Source: Butyrivibrio sp. MB2005 (GTDB lineage Bacteria; Bacillota; Clostridia; Lachnospirales; Lachnospiraceae). From it: a stretch of DNA of 64,000 bases. A model generated the notes under the pieces. The model was not told the origin of the DNA. It did no database searches and was given only the letters and a program-made list of their open reading frames with translations. Shown in pieces: positions 1 to 9,781 of the stretch. Within the stretch, counting starts at the first letter, position 1. Each line of letters starts with the position of its first letter. The stretch is taken from the NCBI RefSeq assembly GCF_000424285.1, contig NZ_AUJP01000004.1, positions 62,001 through 126,000 of the forward strand, written 5' to 3'. A program made the position numbers and the translations under genes.

Positions 1-152
1 CGGGACTTAAGTTTTCAAGATTCCATGGTGAAGATAAGTACACCACAAAAGAGAGTCTAAGGCTCCTTCGTCTTCCTATGTATTACAAGCTTACTCAGGA
101 AGATCAAGGTGAAGTAATTCAGAGAGTTAAGGAATTCTACAAGGCAGTTTGA
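1..152 (+). CDS. DegT/DnrJ/EryC1/StrS-family aminotransferase, C-terminal end only
   Basis: The first 152 bases carry the last 49 codons of a gene that begins outside the window, read in the frame starting at base 3 and ending in TGA at 150-152. The tail has the pattern seen at the C-terminus of PLP-dependent sugar aminotransferases: a short segment with RLLRLPMYY, then a helix with QEDQGEVIQRVKEFY. In this family (WecE, FdtB, ArnB) that helix packs on the small domain. The enzyme would transfer an amino group to a keto-deoxy nucleotide sugar in the cytoplasm, which suits the glycan genes that follow. The catalytic lysine is not in the window, so substrate cannot be judged. Family call is moderately sure, because only the tail is visible. 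Confidence 0.7.
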   Translation, partial: GLKFSRFHGEDKYTTKESLRLLRLPMYYKLTQEDQGEVIQRVKEFYKAV

Positions 153-199
153 TAAGTCGTTTTGAAGATAATGGGGAAATCGGAGAAAAGACTGATAGT

Positions 200-1969
200 A
201 TGAATAATTTTAGTGAAAACAGAAAACGTAATTATATAAGCACAGGTCTCATGGTTACTGCATTTGCGGTAGCTGTGGGACTTTTGTACGGTTATTTCTA
301 TGATCTTAACGACGATGTCCTCATGAAAGATATTCTGTCAGGTGTTTATACAGGAAAGCCTGAAGGACATAATATTCAGATGCTTTATCCTGTCAGTCTT
401 ATTATAAGTATTTTCTACAGGATAATTCGGGCAGCGGACTGGTATGGATTATACCTTTTGGTATGTCAGTATCTGAGCCTTTCGCTGATCATAGATTTTG
501 TAGCAGGTAAAACAAAGAAGACTCTTAAGGCAGCAGCCTTTGTTCTTCTTATCTGCTCATCCTTGATGCTGGGGCATTTTGTTATAGTCCAGTATACCTT
601 CGCCGTTGCCATGATGTGCGGTGCTGCGGCGGTTCTGATTGCCGAAGGCAGGGATAAGATGGCGATGGCATTTATTGTTGTGGCATTTCTTACAAGATCA
701 GAGATGACGCTTCTGATGCTGCCTATGGTTATGCTGGTTTTGTTTTTCAGGTTCATTGATAATTTCAGGGAAAGCGGCGCGTTTAAGAAGGCACTTACCT
801 GCTTTTTAATGATAGTAGCAGGGCTCCTTGTGTCGGAAGGCTTGCATTTTGCAGGCTACAGCTCAGCGGGCTGGAGGGAGTTTAATTCATTTTTTGACAG
901 CAGGACTGAGGTTTACGATTTTTATCAGGTGCCTGATTATGATGAAAACAAAGAGTTCTACGATTCGATTGGTCTTGATAAGACTGAGTATGAGCTTTTA
1001 ATAAATTACAATTTCGGACTTGATGATGAGATAAACGCAGATACCATGAAGAAAATTGCTGAGTATGCTGCATCCATCAAGCATGAGGAGAGTATATTAT
1101 CAAGGCTTAAGACGGCTCTTCCAAAGTATTTCTACAGGTTAAGAAGCGTATCGCTTCCAAAGAGCTTTGAGTATCCCATGACGGATTCACCCTGGAACAT
1201 TGTCACGTTTTTGCTCTATCTGTACGTGATAATAATGGGATGCATGGCCATGAAAAAGTCAGGGGTAAGGGATGGCGTTATTTTACTTGGCAAGGCGGCA
1301 GTTCTTTTCCTTGGAAGGAGCAGCTTATGGCTTTATATCCTTGTCAGAGGAAGAGATCCCATAAGGATTACCCACTCTCTTTATATGCTGGAGATCATTG
1401 TGCTGGTAACTGTTATAGCAGGTATTCATGCAGGCGATGGTACTGAGGAATCAGAAAGCAAGCCGTTTTATAAAAAGCCGTTAAATATTCTTGCTGCCAT
1501 TTTGGCGGTTGTTATGCTTATTTACATACCTTTTCAGGCAGGAGTTACCGGCAGGGAATGTACGGGCAGGCGAGAGTATAACGAAGTATATGAGATCCTT
1601 GAGAGTTATTTTGAGGAGCACTCAGAGAATTTCTACTTTGTGGATGTGTATTCCTCTGTAGCTTACGAGGATAACGGTTATACCTATTCTCAGAAGATGT
1701 TTGATACCCATGGGAATAAAGGCTCTAACAGTATTTTGATGGGCGGCTGGGCCAGCAAGAGTCCTATTGAAAAAAAGAAGCTGGCAGCTCACGGACTTTC
1801 TGAAAACATGCAGGATGCTGTGCTTGCACCTAATAGCTTTATTGCTGCTGATAAAGATACTGATATGCAGTGGTTTACCGGCTATTACGAAGCAAAAGGT
1901 ATCAGTGTTTCTTTGAAAGCGGTTGATGAAATTGCAGGTGAGTTTGTTATTTACATGGTGAATGGATAA
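200..1969 (+). CDS. Polytopic membrane protein of the glycan cluster, GT-C-like
   Basis: A 589-residue integral membrane protein with about ten hydrophobic segments and a soluble C-terminal part of about 130 residues. The first membrane helix (about 17-33) is followed at once by an acidic pair (D38-D39, context LNDDVLMKD), the arrangement typical of GT-C glycosyltransferases, where an acidic motif in the first outer loop is catalytic. I do not recognise a named family. By context it would handle lipid-linked sugars or act on the glycan at the outer face of the membrane. A TTG start at 149 overlapping the upstream stop is possible and would add 17 residues. I prefer ATG at 200 because GGAG lies 13 bases upstream and the extra residues look unstructured. 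Catalytic activity is inferred only. Confidence 0.7.
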   Translation: MNNFSENRKRNYISTGLMVTAFAVAVGLLYGYFYDLNDDVLMKDILSGVYTGKPEGHNIQMLYPVSLIISIFYRIIRAADWYGLYLLVCQYLSLSLIIDFVAGKTKKTLKAAAFVLLICSSLMLGHFVIVQYTFAVAMMCGAAAVLIAEGRDKMAMAFIVVAFLTRSEMTLLMLPMVMLVLFFRFIDNFRESGAFKKALTCFLMIVAGLLVSEGLHFAGYSSAGWREFNSFFDSRTEVYDFYQVPDYDENKEFYDSIGLDKTEYELLINYNFGLDDEINADTMKKIAEYAASIKHEESILSRLKTALPKYFYRLRSVSLPKSFEYPMTDSPWNIVTFLLYLYVIIMGCMAMKKSGVRDGVILLGKAAVLFLGRSSLWLYILVRGRDPIRITHSLYMLEIIVLVTVIAGIHAGDGTEESESKPFYKKPLNILAAILAVVMLIYIPFQAGVTGRECTGRREYNEVYEILESYFEEHSENFYFVDVYSSVAYEDNGYTYSQKMFDTHGNKGSNSILMGGWASKSPIEKKKLAAHGLSENMQDAVLAPNSFIAADKDTDMQWFTGYYEAKGISVSLKAVDEIAGEFVIYMVNG

Positions 1970-2020
1970 TGAAAATTGGAGTCCAACATATTTTTGGTTG
2001 GGACGCTTGGGATTTGGAAT

Positions 2021-2548
2021 ATGGTAAAAGAAGGAAGCAAGGTATTCTTACGAAAAATCACATATGATGATACGCCCTTTATAGTTAAGTGGCGAAATAA
2101 TGAGAGGGTAAGGAACAATTTTATCTACAGGGAAGTCTTTACCGAAGAAGGTCATAACAGCTGGATGAAGAATAAGGTTGAGACAGGAGAAGTTATTCAG
2201 CTGATTATATGTGAGAAGGAGACCGGAAGACCTGTCGGAAGTGTCTATCTTCGCGATGTGGATATGGACCTTAAGGAAGCTGAGTACGGCATTTTTATAG
2301 GCGAAGACGATGCGCTTGGAAAGGGCTATGGCAACGAAGCAGCCACCCTTATGTGTGAATATGCTGCAAGGGAAATTGGGTTAAAGAGACTTATCCTCAG
2401 AGTTTTCACGGATAATGAGCCTGCAAGAAAGAGCTATGAGCATGCCGGGTTTGTTAAGACAGAGGACCTCCCCGGTGTAGAGTGCTCTGATGGCGAAGTC
2501 AGGGACATGATTCTGATGGAAAAGAAATTGGCAGATATGGTAGAATAA
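2021..2548 (+). CDS. GNAT family N-acetyltransferase (RimJ/RimL or PseH-like)
   Basis: A 175-residue acetyltransferase of the GNAT fold. The N-terminal strand and helix (LRKITYDDTPFIVKWRN) are typical of the RimL/PseH type. The acetyl-CoA binding stretch is seen as GKGYGNEAA, followed by the C-terminal half with NEPARKSYEHAGF, where the conserved asparagine, tyrosine and GF are present. Proteins of this type next to PglF/PglE-like genes usually N-acetylate the amino group of UDP-4-amino-4,6-dideoxy sugars, so this is the best local candidate for that step. Ribosomal-protein acetylation is the alternative. The open frame extends to a TTG at 1976, but the ATG at 2021 starts where family similarity begins. 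It is followed after four bases by the GT2 gene. Confidence 0.8.
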   Translation: MVKEGSKVFLRKITYDDTPFIVKWRNNERVRNNFIYREVFTEEGHNSWMKNKVETGEVIQLIICEKETGRPVGSVYLRDVDMDLKEAEYGIFIGEDDALGKGYGNEAATLMCEYAAREIGLKRLILRVFTDNEPARKSYEHAGFVKTEDLPGVECSDGEVRDMILMEKKLADMVE

Positions 2549-2552
2549 TTCT

Positions 2553-3497
2553 ATGCATAAATTAGTAAGTTTTATTATTCCGTGCTATCGCTCGGAGAAG
2601 ACAATTGAAGATGTTATAAACGAGATTGAAGGCGCAATGGACATGCTTGTGCTTTACAGCTACGAGATCATTCTTGTGAATGACTGTTCTCCGGATAATA
2701 CCTGGCAGAAAATATGTGAGCTTGTAAAGGAGCATGATGAGATTCGCGGCTATAATCTGGCGAAGAATTTTGGTCAGCACGCAGCTCTTATGGCCGGTTT
2801 TAATGAGGCTAAGGGGGATATTATTGTCTGCCTTGATGATGATGGACAAACGCCTGCCGATGAAGTCGGTAAGCTCTTATATCAGATAGAGATGGGAGCT
2901 GATGTGGTTTATGCCAGATATGGACATAAGCAGCACAATCTTTTCAGAAATTTTGGCACAGCCATGAATGAATGGATGGCTCATGTGATGCTTGGTAAGC
3001 CCAAGGATCTGTTTGTATCCAGCTATTTTGCAGCCAGAAGATTTGTTGTTGATGAGATGGTGAAGTATAAGAGCTCGTATCCTTATGTTATAGGTCTTGT
3101 TCTTAGAACTACCAGAAATATCGTGAATGTGGATGTGACTCACAGAGCGAGGACTGTAGGCAGCAGCGGATATACTTTTTCCAAGCTTTTGGCTCTGTGG
3201 ATTAACGGATTTACGGCATTTAGCATCAAGCCCCTTAGAATTGGGACTATGATGGGCGGCCTGATCGCATGCTTTGGCTTTTTATACGGAATATATACCA
3301 TAATCAAGAAGCTTTTGTATCCTGACCTTCCGATTGTCGGATTCAGTGCTCTGATGTCTATGATGACATTTATGAGCGGAATGATAATGATAATGCTCGG
3401 ACTGGTGGGCGAATACATTGGAAGAATATATATTTCTCAGAATAATAATCCGCAGTACGTGATTCGCGACGAGGTTACACATGAGGAATCAAAGTAA
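2553..3497 (+). CDS. Polyprenyl-phosphate glycosyltransferase, GT2 with two C-terminal membrane helices
   Basis: A 314-residue family 2 glycosyltransferase with a C-terminal membrane hairpin, the architecture of ArnC, GtrB and bacterial DPM1-like enzymes. The nucleotide-binding start is VSFIIPCYRSE, the first acidic site is VNDCSPDNTW (about 42-51), and the metal site is the DDD triad at 95-97 followed by GQTP. Membrane helices lie at about 232-252 and 265-288. Such enzymes move a sugar from a nucleotide donor to undecaprenyl phosphate on the inner face of the membrane, after which it is flipped and used by GT-C enzymes. That fits the two polytopic GT-C-like neighbours. The 3' end overlaps the next gene by 17 bases, so translation is probably coupled. 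Confidence 0.9.
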   Translation: MHKLVSFIIPCYRSEKTIEDVINEIEGAMDMLVLYSYEIILVNDCSPDNTWQKICELVKEHDEIRGYNLAKNFGQHAALMAGFNEAKGDIIVCLDDDGQTPADEVGKLLYQIEMGADVVYARYGHKQHNLFRNFGTAMNEWMAHVMLGKPKDLFVSSYFAARRFVVDEMVKYKSSYPYVIGLVLRTTRNIVNVDVTHRARTVGSSGYTFSKLLALWINGFTAFSIKPLRIGTMMGGLIACFGFLYGIYTIIKKLLYPDLPIVGFSALMSMMTFMSGMIMIMLGLVGEYIGRIYISQNNNPQYVIRDEVTHEESK

Positions 3498-5145
3498 TAG
3501 AAATAAGACCTGGCAATTGCCGGTCTTATTTGGCGTATTGCTGTCCCTTTCAATAACCTGGGGATATCAGCTTGAACACTATGATCATATCGTTCTTACG
3601 GATATAAAGAGCGCCGGAATATTTGCAGCGCTTGCGGTTTTGTTTGCTCTTTTGGTTCAGTTTAGCTGGAGTCGCCTTGACAAAAGAGATGCCAGACTAA
3701 GTCACAGCGAAGAACAGATACATGTGGTTCATAAGAAGGAAATGAGTAAATACAAGGGATACGACAGAGGCTGTTTTCTTGCGGTATGGTTTGCCATCGC
3801 CTTATTCAGCTTCATTGTGCTTCTTGGCGTTTACCCGGGCTTCTTTGTATATGATGCCCAGACAGAGGTTACTGAGGTTCTGACAAGGAGCTTTAATACG
3901 CATCATCCGCTATTGCATGTGCTTATGCTTGGAGGCAGCGTTGCATTTTTTCACAAGCTGACAGGCAGCTACAATGTGGGAATATTTGTCTATACCGTCC
4001 TTCAGATGCTTATAATGACATGGATTTTTACCTATATTATCAGCTTCATGAAAAGGCATGGCGCAGGCAGAAAGCTAAGAACTGCTACAGCACTGTTTTT
4101 TGGTGTTTTTCCTACAGTTGTTATGTACACTTTGTGCTCCAGTAAGGACGGCCTTTTTTCGGCATTTCTGGTGCTTACGGTTATTCTGATTCTGGAGTGG
4201 GAAGAGCTTACAGGTAATGATAAAAGGAAATGCAAGCAGAGACAGATAGTAGTAAGTGCTCTTCTTATGATGCTCTTTAGGCATAACGGCATGTATGCCT
4301 ACCTTGTATTTGCAGTGTTTGTGCTGATAGCAGGCAGGGAGAAGCATAGAAAGAACACAGTTAAGAATGGAAGAAGGTTCTTTTTGATCCTTCCGATTAT
4401 TCTGTATCTTGCTATAAATACTGTGATGGGGGCTGCGCTTAAGGCAGAGAGCGGTGAGCATCAGGAGATGCTTACGGTGCCAATTCAGCAGCTGGCAAGG
4501 ACTTATGTATATGAGGGCGATGAGCTTTCACAGGAAGATAAGGATGCGATTGTCAGTTATATAAGCGAAGAAGGTCTGTCACACTACACGCCCAGAATAT
4601 CTGATATATTGAAGATGTATTTTGATAATTCTTTGTATGAGAGTGACAGATTAGGCTTTTGGAAGCTTTGGGGCAGACTTTTTATTAAGCATCCCATGTG
4701 CTATGTTAATGCATGGTTTTTGACGTCTTACGGATATTGGTATCCGGGGGCTGTAATAAACGTATATCAGGGGAATACGGTTTTTACTTTTACTTACAAA
4801 GACAGCTCATATTTTGGATATGAGGTTGAACTTCCGGGGGAGAGAACGTCATTTATTCCCATTATTGATGAGTTTTACAGGAAGCTTTCAATTGAGAAGT
4901 TTCAGCAGAATATACCTGTGATATCACTTTTATTTTCACCTGCTGCATACTTCTTTGGATGTCTTTATTTGTTTTTGACTGCCCAGCACAGGAAAAAGAA
5001 CCTGCTCTACCCATATCTGCTTATTATGCTGGTGTGGCTTACAGTGCTTCTTGGACCTACATATCTGGTTAGATACGTTGTATATTTGTGGTATATTATT
5101 CCTGTTTTGTTTCAGATTGGAGCATTGCAGGTGGAGGAATTATGA
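3481..5145 (+). CDS. DUF6020-like polytopic membrane protein
   Basis: A 554-residue membrane protein with about 10-11 hydrophobic segments. It resembles the DUF6020 group often found in clostridial envelope-polysaccharide clusters: a VYPGFFVYDAQTEV segment after an early helix, the motif CSSKDGLFSA in mid-protein and LMLFRHNGMYA after it. The charged pairs after helices and the long outer-face region (about 320-460) suggest a GT-C-type fold, with a lipid-linked sugar as a possible donor, but this is not established for the family. It starts inside the end of the GT2 gene and its TGA overlaps the ATG of the next gene, so all three probably form a translationally coupled block. Confidence 0.75.
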   Translation: MRNQSNRNKTWQLPVLFGVLLSLSITWGYQLEHYDHIVLTDIKSAGIFAALAVLFALLVQFSWSRLDKRDARLSHSEEQIHVVHKKEMSKYKGYDRGCFLAVWFAIALFSFIVLLGVYPGFFVYDAQTEVTEVLTRSFNTHHPLLHVLMLGGSVAFFHKLTGSYNVGIFVYTVLQMLIMTWIFTYIISFMKRHGAGRKLRTATALFFGVFPTVVMYTLCSSKDGLFSAFLVLTVILILEWEELTGNDKRKCKQRQIVVSALLMMLFRHNGMYAYLVFAVFVLIAGREKHRKNTVKNGRRFFLILPIILYLAINTVMGAALKAESGEHQEMLTVPIQQLARTYVYEGDELSQEDKDAIVSYISEEGLSHYTPRISDILKMYFDNSLYESDRLGFWKLWGRLFIKHPMCYVNAWFLTSYGYWYPGAVINVYQGNTVFTFTYKDSSYFGYEVELPGERTSFIPIIDEFYRKLSIEKFQQNIPVISLLFSPAAYFFGCLYLFLTAQHRKKNLLYPYLLIMLVWLTVLLGPTYLVRYVVYLWYIIPVLFQIGALQVEEL

Positions 5146-7811
5146 GAAGAACGGTTGTGACAAAACAGACGGCTGCAAGAGCTGTTATTATACTTTTTGC
5201 TTTGCTTACAGTGCTATCTGTGTTTCCTTTTAGAATCTGGCAGAGGACCATCAGTGAGCATAGTGATGCTGAGGTTACTTCAGTTTCAGACAGGGTAAAT
5301 GATTATCATGATGTGGTGCAGAAATTTATTGCACAGTACGACAGGATTGAATCAATAGATGTATTTGTAAATGAGCTTGAAAGAGGTCAGTATATGTCTG
5401 TGGTAGTATACAAGCCTACCATGGAAGTGCTTTACGAACGATATGTTTATCTTGGGGATAAGACTATTCCGGGATATGTTACTATCCCTTTGGAACTGGA
5501 TCTTGAGGTTGGGGAGACCTATACCATTCTTTTAAATGGATGCTTTTCTTCATACAAAGTGGGATATAGCACCTACGATCCCGCAAGATTTCCTTATGTG
5601 CTTTCTTTTGCATATCATGACACTGAAGTAGGCGGAGTAAGTCTTACAGCAGTTTATAATTATGAGCAGCCGATTACTAAAAAGGCGTCACTACTTATAA
5701 TACTTGCAACCATAGTTGTTGCAGCTATTTTATGTCTCCTGGTATCAGTGGTATATGGCGGCAAGAGAAATAAGCTTGTTACGGTTCACAGAGTTATCAG
5801 ATTTGTGGGTAATCCCATAGCGGTTGCTATCACAGCTATTCTTATGGTGATGATATTTCCGCTTAAGATATTTGATGAGAGAATGATAGACATTGTGTTT
5901 TATGAGGTCGGAGTTTTAATCTGCGGCTTTTTCATGCTGTATGCTATCAACCATGAAAACGATGCGACTCTTGATGTAAAGCTTTGGCACAATGCTTTAA
6001 ACTTCATAAAAATGAGTACGATCGCAGCAGCGGTGTGGTTCTGCTGTGAGTATATGAATGCTTTTTATACTATTTTCCAAAGTATAGCAGAGCGCAAGGA
6101 GATTATTTGCCTTCTTATTTTCCTGTGTCTGTTTATTCCAAGAGAAAAGGTGCTTAAGATATACAATCTTATCTACTGCGCGGTTGCTGTTGTTGCAGGA
6201 GCTGTTTACAGAAATACTCATCTGATGGCAGACACCGAGAAGGAATATGACCTTCACAACGCAGCAACGACTTACGGTGTTGTAATCGTAATTCTCTTTG
6301 AATTCTTACTTTTGAATATCCTTATTGAAATTGTTCGCATGGTTAAGGATAGAGGTTCAAAGAAAGGAACAAAGACTTCTTTGACGGTTATGGCTTTCAT
6401 CACTGTTTTGCTTTTTGCAGCCATGGCACTTTTCAGAAACACCAGGTGGTGGGGCGTAGTACTGGCAGCCTTTGTGCTTCTTTTGATGTTCTGTTATGGA
6501 AGATTTTGTCATGCAGATAAAGAGAGCAGAAAAGGATATCCCGAGCTTGTTATGGGAGGTCTCCTTCTGAATTTTGTGGTATCCATGCTATACTGCTGGG
6601 CTTACAGAATGTTCCCTGCGTTTAATACCGGAAGATTTCCTTTTGTTTTCCACACTGTTACGGTAACAGCAGAGTATATGACTGCTATGGAATGCGTGTC
6701 TATGGTGCTTTTGGCATACAAGATTTATGATACCAGGGATATAAAGCGGTTCGGTGACAGATTCAGATATCTTTGGAAGGAATTCATTCTGTTTGGCTTT
6801 GTAAGCGCATACATGATATTTACTATTTCAAGAACCTCATACCTTGCATGTATCGTGATGTTTCTGTTTGTTTGTATAGTAACTACCGCGGATAATAAAA
6901 AGGGAAAGCTTATGTATTTCCTAAGGCAGGTTGTAACCATGGCCTTTGCTGTTATCCTGTGTTTCCCTGCGGCATTTACCATGCAGAGAATACTCCCTGC
7001 GATTTCGGCTCATCCCAAGACCTTTATTATTGAGGGTTCGAATCCCGGATTAAACGGTGGTGGCAATCCGGGCAGCACACTTTTTATGAATGTTGAGAGA
7101 TTCGCTGATCTGTTTTGTGAAAAGATACTTGGCGCAGACCTCATTAATTACAACTATCCGGAGGATAAGTACAATTACGACGAAAAGGGAAGACCAATCT
7201 ATGGCCAGAACGGTGTAAAGCTTACAGAGGTTCAGGCTGAATTCTGTAAGGTTGAAATCAAAGATCTTCTTGAATCAGCGCTTACTTCTGAAGATGACAA
7301 ACAGTATCTTCTTGATACAGCGGGCTACGAGCTTGGGCTCGATCAGCCGCAGGAAGAGGAAGAAACAGTAGAGACTGTAGAAGTAACAGAGGAAGCTCCA
7401 CAGGAGCAGAATCTTTCAGATGGTATAGAAGAGTTCTCAAACGGAAGAATCACTATTTTCAAATCATACCTGCAGCAGATGAATCTGTGGGGACATGAGG
7501 AAATGGGAGCTGAGCTTCCTTCCGGTGAAATAGCTGTTCATGCCCATAATACTTATCTTCAGGTTATGTATGATAATGGAATAATTACGGGAATACTTTT
7601 TGCAGGGCTTGTCCTCATTTCCATTGTCTCAGGATGGTTGTATTACAGGAGATATAAGGGAGAAATTCCGGGAGCCCTTCTTCCCGGTGCCATGACAGTA
7701 TGTTTTGCGGTAGCTTCAATATCCGAATGGGTATTCCAGCTCAGCAATCCAATGACTATTGCTCTTATGCTGTCACTTATGCCTCTTTGCATGAAAGAGC
7801 AGAAAAAATAA
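5142..7811 (+). CDS. O-antigen ligase/polymerase-like polytopic membrane protein
   Basis: An 889-residue protein. A membrane helix near residue 20 is followed by an outer-face beta-rich domain (about 40-175), then about eleven membrane segments. Late in the protein there is a large extracytoplasmic loop (about 625-785) ending in AVHAHNTYLQVMYDNG, the histidine-containing loop motif of Wzy/WaaL-type O-antigen polymerases and ligases (Wzy_C family). The role would be joining lipid-linked glycan units or transferring them to an acceptor outside the membrane. The loop has an unusual run of acidic residues (EEEETVETVEVTEE). The ATG at 5142 is chosen over an upstream in-frame codon because GGAGG lies just before it; the ATG overlaps the stop of the preceding gene. 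Confidence 0.75.
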   Translation: MRRTVVTKQTAARAVIILFALLTVLSVFPFRIWQRTISEHSDAEVTSVSDRVNDYHDVVQKFIAQYDRIESIDVFVNELERGQYMSVVVYKPTMEVLYERYVYLGDKTIPGYVTIPLELDLEVGETYTILLNGCFSSYKVGYSTYDPARFPYVLSFAYHDTEVGGVSLTAVYNYEQPITKKASLLIILATIVVAAILCLLVSVVYGGKRNKLVTVHRVIRFVGNPIAVAITAILMVMIFPLKIFDERMIDIVFYEVGVLICGFFMLYAINHENDATLDVKLWHNALNFIKMSTIAAAVWFCCEYMNAFYTIFQSIAERKEIICLLIFLCLFIPREKVLKIYNLIYCAVAVVAGAVYRNTHLMADTEKEYDLHNAATTYGVVIVILFEFLLLNILIEIVRMVKDRGSKKGTKTSLTVMAFITVLLFAAMALFRNTRWWGVVLAAFVLLLMFCYGRFCHADKESRKGYPELVMGGLLLNFVVSMLYCWAYRMFPAFNTGRFPFVFHTVTVTAEYMTAMECVSMVLLAYKIYDTRDIKRFGDRFRYLWKEFILFGFVSAYMIFTISRTSYLACIVMFLFVCIVTTADNKKGKLMYFLRQVVTMAFAVILCFPAAFTMQRILPAISAHPKTFIIEGSNPGLNGGGNPGSTLFMNVERFADLFCEKILGADLINYNYPEDKYNYDEKGRPIYGQNGVKLTEVQAEFCKVEIKDLLESALTSEDDKQYLLDTAGYELGLDQPQEEEETVETVEVTEEAPQEQNLSDGIEEFSNGRITIFKSYLQQMNLWGHEEMGAELPSGEIAVHAHNTYLQVMYDNGIITGILFAGLVLISIVSGWLYYRRYKGEIPGALLPGAMTVCFAVASISEWVFQLSNPMTIALMLSLMPLCMKEQKK

Positions 7812-7833
7812 AATTGTGGTATTATAGACTATT

Positions 7834-9777
7834 ATGAATTCAGAAAAGAAACCATTTAACTATGCAAAATTTTATAGAAGAGCAGGTCTTATCGTTTATG
7901 ACGTTATCAGCATAATAGCAGCCGGCTATATTGCGCTGCTTATGCGATACGAGTTCAACATAGATCTGGTGCCCACGGAATTTATGGTTCCGGTGACGGA
8001 GTTTATGGGGATAAATATAGTCCTCACTATAATTGTATTTTATTTTTTCAGACTCTATCACAGCTTATGGGCTTATGCAGGTGAGACAGAGCTGCAGAAC
8101 CTTGTAATGGGCTGTGCGTCCTCAGCTGTTATTAGCGCCATAGGACTTCAGTTTTTCAGGGTGGGAAGACAGCCTGTTCCGCAGAGCTATTATTTTCTGT
8201 ATTTCTTCTGGCTTATGTCTTTCATTTTTGTAAGCAGATTTAGTTACAGATTTTTAAGAAGTGTTAAGCATAAGTCTGAGAATAAGAAGAATTCCACCTC
8301 TGTAATGGTGATTGGTGCCGGTGAAGCGGGTAATGTCATCATAAAAGAGATTGTTAACAGTAACTATTCCACAATGGTTATCAGATGTATCATCGATGAT
8401 GACCGCAGTAAGTGGGGACATTACATTCAGGGTATCAGAGTAGTGGGCGGACGCGATAAGATTATCGAGTGCGCGGATCTCTATGATATAGAAGAGATAA
8501 TAGTTGCGATTCCTTCTCTTTCAAGAAGTGATATGAGAAAGCTTCTTGATCTTTGTAAGGAGACCAACTGTAAGCTTCGTTCACTTCCAGGTGTTTATCA
8601 GCTTGTTAACGGTGAAGTCAATGTTTCAAAGCTCCGCGATGTTGAGGTAGAGGACCTTCTTGGCCGTGATCCCATTGCGGTTGATCTTGGACAGATTGCA
8701 GGATATGTCAGTGGTAAAACCGTACTTGTTACAGGCGGTGGCGGATCCATCGGTTCCGAGCTTTGCAGACAGATTGCTAACCACAAGCCGGGCAAGCTTA
8801 TAATAGTAGATATTTATGAGAACAATGCCTACGATATTCAGCAGGAGCTTAAAACAAGGCATCCTGAGCTGGATCTTGAGGTTCTTATTGCATCTGTCAG
8901 AAATACCAACAGAATTAATAAGATTTTTGAGACCTATAAGCCGGATATTGTTTACCATGCAGCGGCTCACAAGCATGTACCGCTTATGGAGGACAGCCCG
9001 GGAGAAGCTATCAAGAACAATGTATTTGGTACATTTAAGACAGCCATGGCAGCAGCTATGAACGGCTGTAGCAAGTTTGTAATGATATCAACAGATAAGG
9101 CGGTTAATCCCACCAACATCATGGGTGCAAGTAAGCGTATCTGCGAGATGATAGTTCAGACCTTTAACAAGCATTATGATACAGAGTTTGTTGCGGTTCG
9201 TTTTGGTAATGTTCTTGGTTCCAACGGCTCTGTTATTCCGCTTTTTAAAAAGCAGATTGCAGCAGGAGGACCTGTTACTGTAACAGACCCTAATATCATC
9301 AGATACTTTATGACCATTCCGGAAGCCGTAAGTCTTGTGATGCAGGCCGGCGCTTATGCCAAGGGCGGCGAGATATTCGTTCTTGATATGGGAGAGCCTG
9401 TAAGAATTCTTGATCTTGCAGAGAACCTTATCAAGCTTTCAGGTTACAAGGTAGGCGAGGATATCAAGATCGAGTTCACAGGTCTTCGTCCCGGTGAGAA
9501 GCTCTATGAAGAGATGCTCATGGATGAAGAGGGACTCCAGGAAACAGCCAACAGAATGATCCATATCGGAAAACCCATAGCAATGGACGATATGAGATTC
9601 TTTGCTCAGCTTGAAGAACTTAACGGAGCTGCTAAGGCAGAGCACGCAGACGAGATAAGAGAGATTGTTCAGAGGATAGTAGTTACATATCATCCTGAGG
9701 ATAATGCCGAGGATCATACGACAGAGCATCAGAAAGCGCTTGAGCGTGCTGCGCAGCTCATAAATGAATCGGAGTAA
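7834..9777 (+). CDS. Membrane-bound nucleotide-sugar 4,6-dehydratase (PglF/CapD/FlaA1 type)
   Basis: A 647-residue protein with four N-terminal membrane helices (about 15-140), a first Rossmann domain with GAGEAG (161-166), and a C-terminal short-chain dehydrogenase domain with GGGGSIGSE (301-309), STDKA (419-423) and MGASK (430-434). The Met in place of the usual Tyr of YxxxK is characteristic of the PglF/CapD/FlaA1 family. The expected reaction is NAD-assisted dehydration of UDP-GlcNAc to the 4-keto-6-deoxy sugar at the inner membrane face. The aminotransferase that would use this product starts five bases after its stop. Length and domain order match PglF, so the family is clear; the exact stereochemistry of the product is not visible. 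Confidence 0.93.
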   Translation: MNSEKKPFNYAKFYRRAGLIVYDVISIIAAGYIALLMRYEFNIDLVPTEFMVPVTEFMGINIVLTIIVFYFFRLYHSLWAYAGETELQNLVMGCASSAVISAIGLQFFRVGRQPVPQSYYFLYFFWLMSFIFVSRFSYRFLRSVKHKSENKKNSTSVMVIGAGEAGNVIIKEIVNSNYSTMVIRCIIDDDRSKWGHYIQGIRVVGGRDKIIECADLYDIEEIIVAIPSLSRSDMRKLLDLCKETNCKLRSLPGVYQLVNGEVNVSKLRDVEVEDLLGRDPIAVDLGQIAGYVSGKTVLVTGGGGSIGSELCRQIANHKPGKLIIVDIYENNAYDIQQELKTRHPELDLEVLIASVRNTNRINKIFETYKPDIVYHAAAHKHVPLMEDSPGEAIKNNVFGTFKTAMAAAMNGCSKFVMISTDKAVNPTNIMGASKRICEMIVQTFNKHYDTEFVAVRFGNVLGSNGSVIPLFKKQIAAGGPVTVTDPNIIRYFMTIPEAVSLVMQAGAYAKGGEIFVLDMGEPVRILDLAENLIKLSGYKVGEDIKIEFTGLRPGEKLYEEMLMDEEGLQETANRMIHIGKPIAMDDMRFFAQLEELNGAAKAEHADEIREIVQRIVVTYHPEDNAEDHTTEHQKALERAAQLINESE

Positions 9778-9781
9778 AAAT

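Noticed and set aside
1969..2067. A 32-codon frame starting at the ATG that overlaps the stop of the first membrane protein (begins MKIGVQHIFGWDAWD)
   Set aside because: It ends inside the GNAT gene, matches no family I know and has no clear ribosome site. It could be a remnant or a coupling peptide, but nothing supports a real product.
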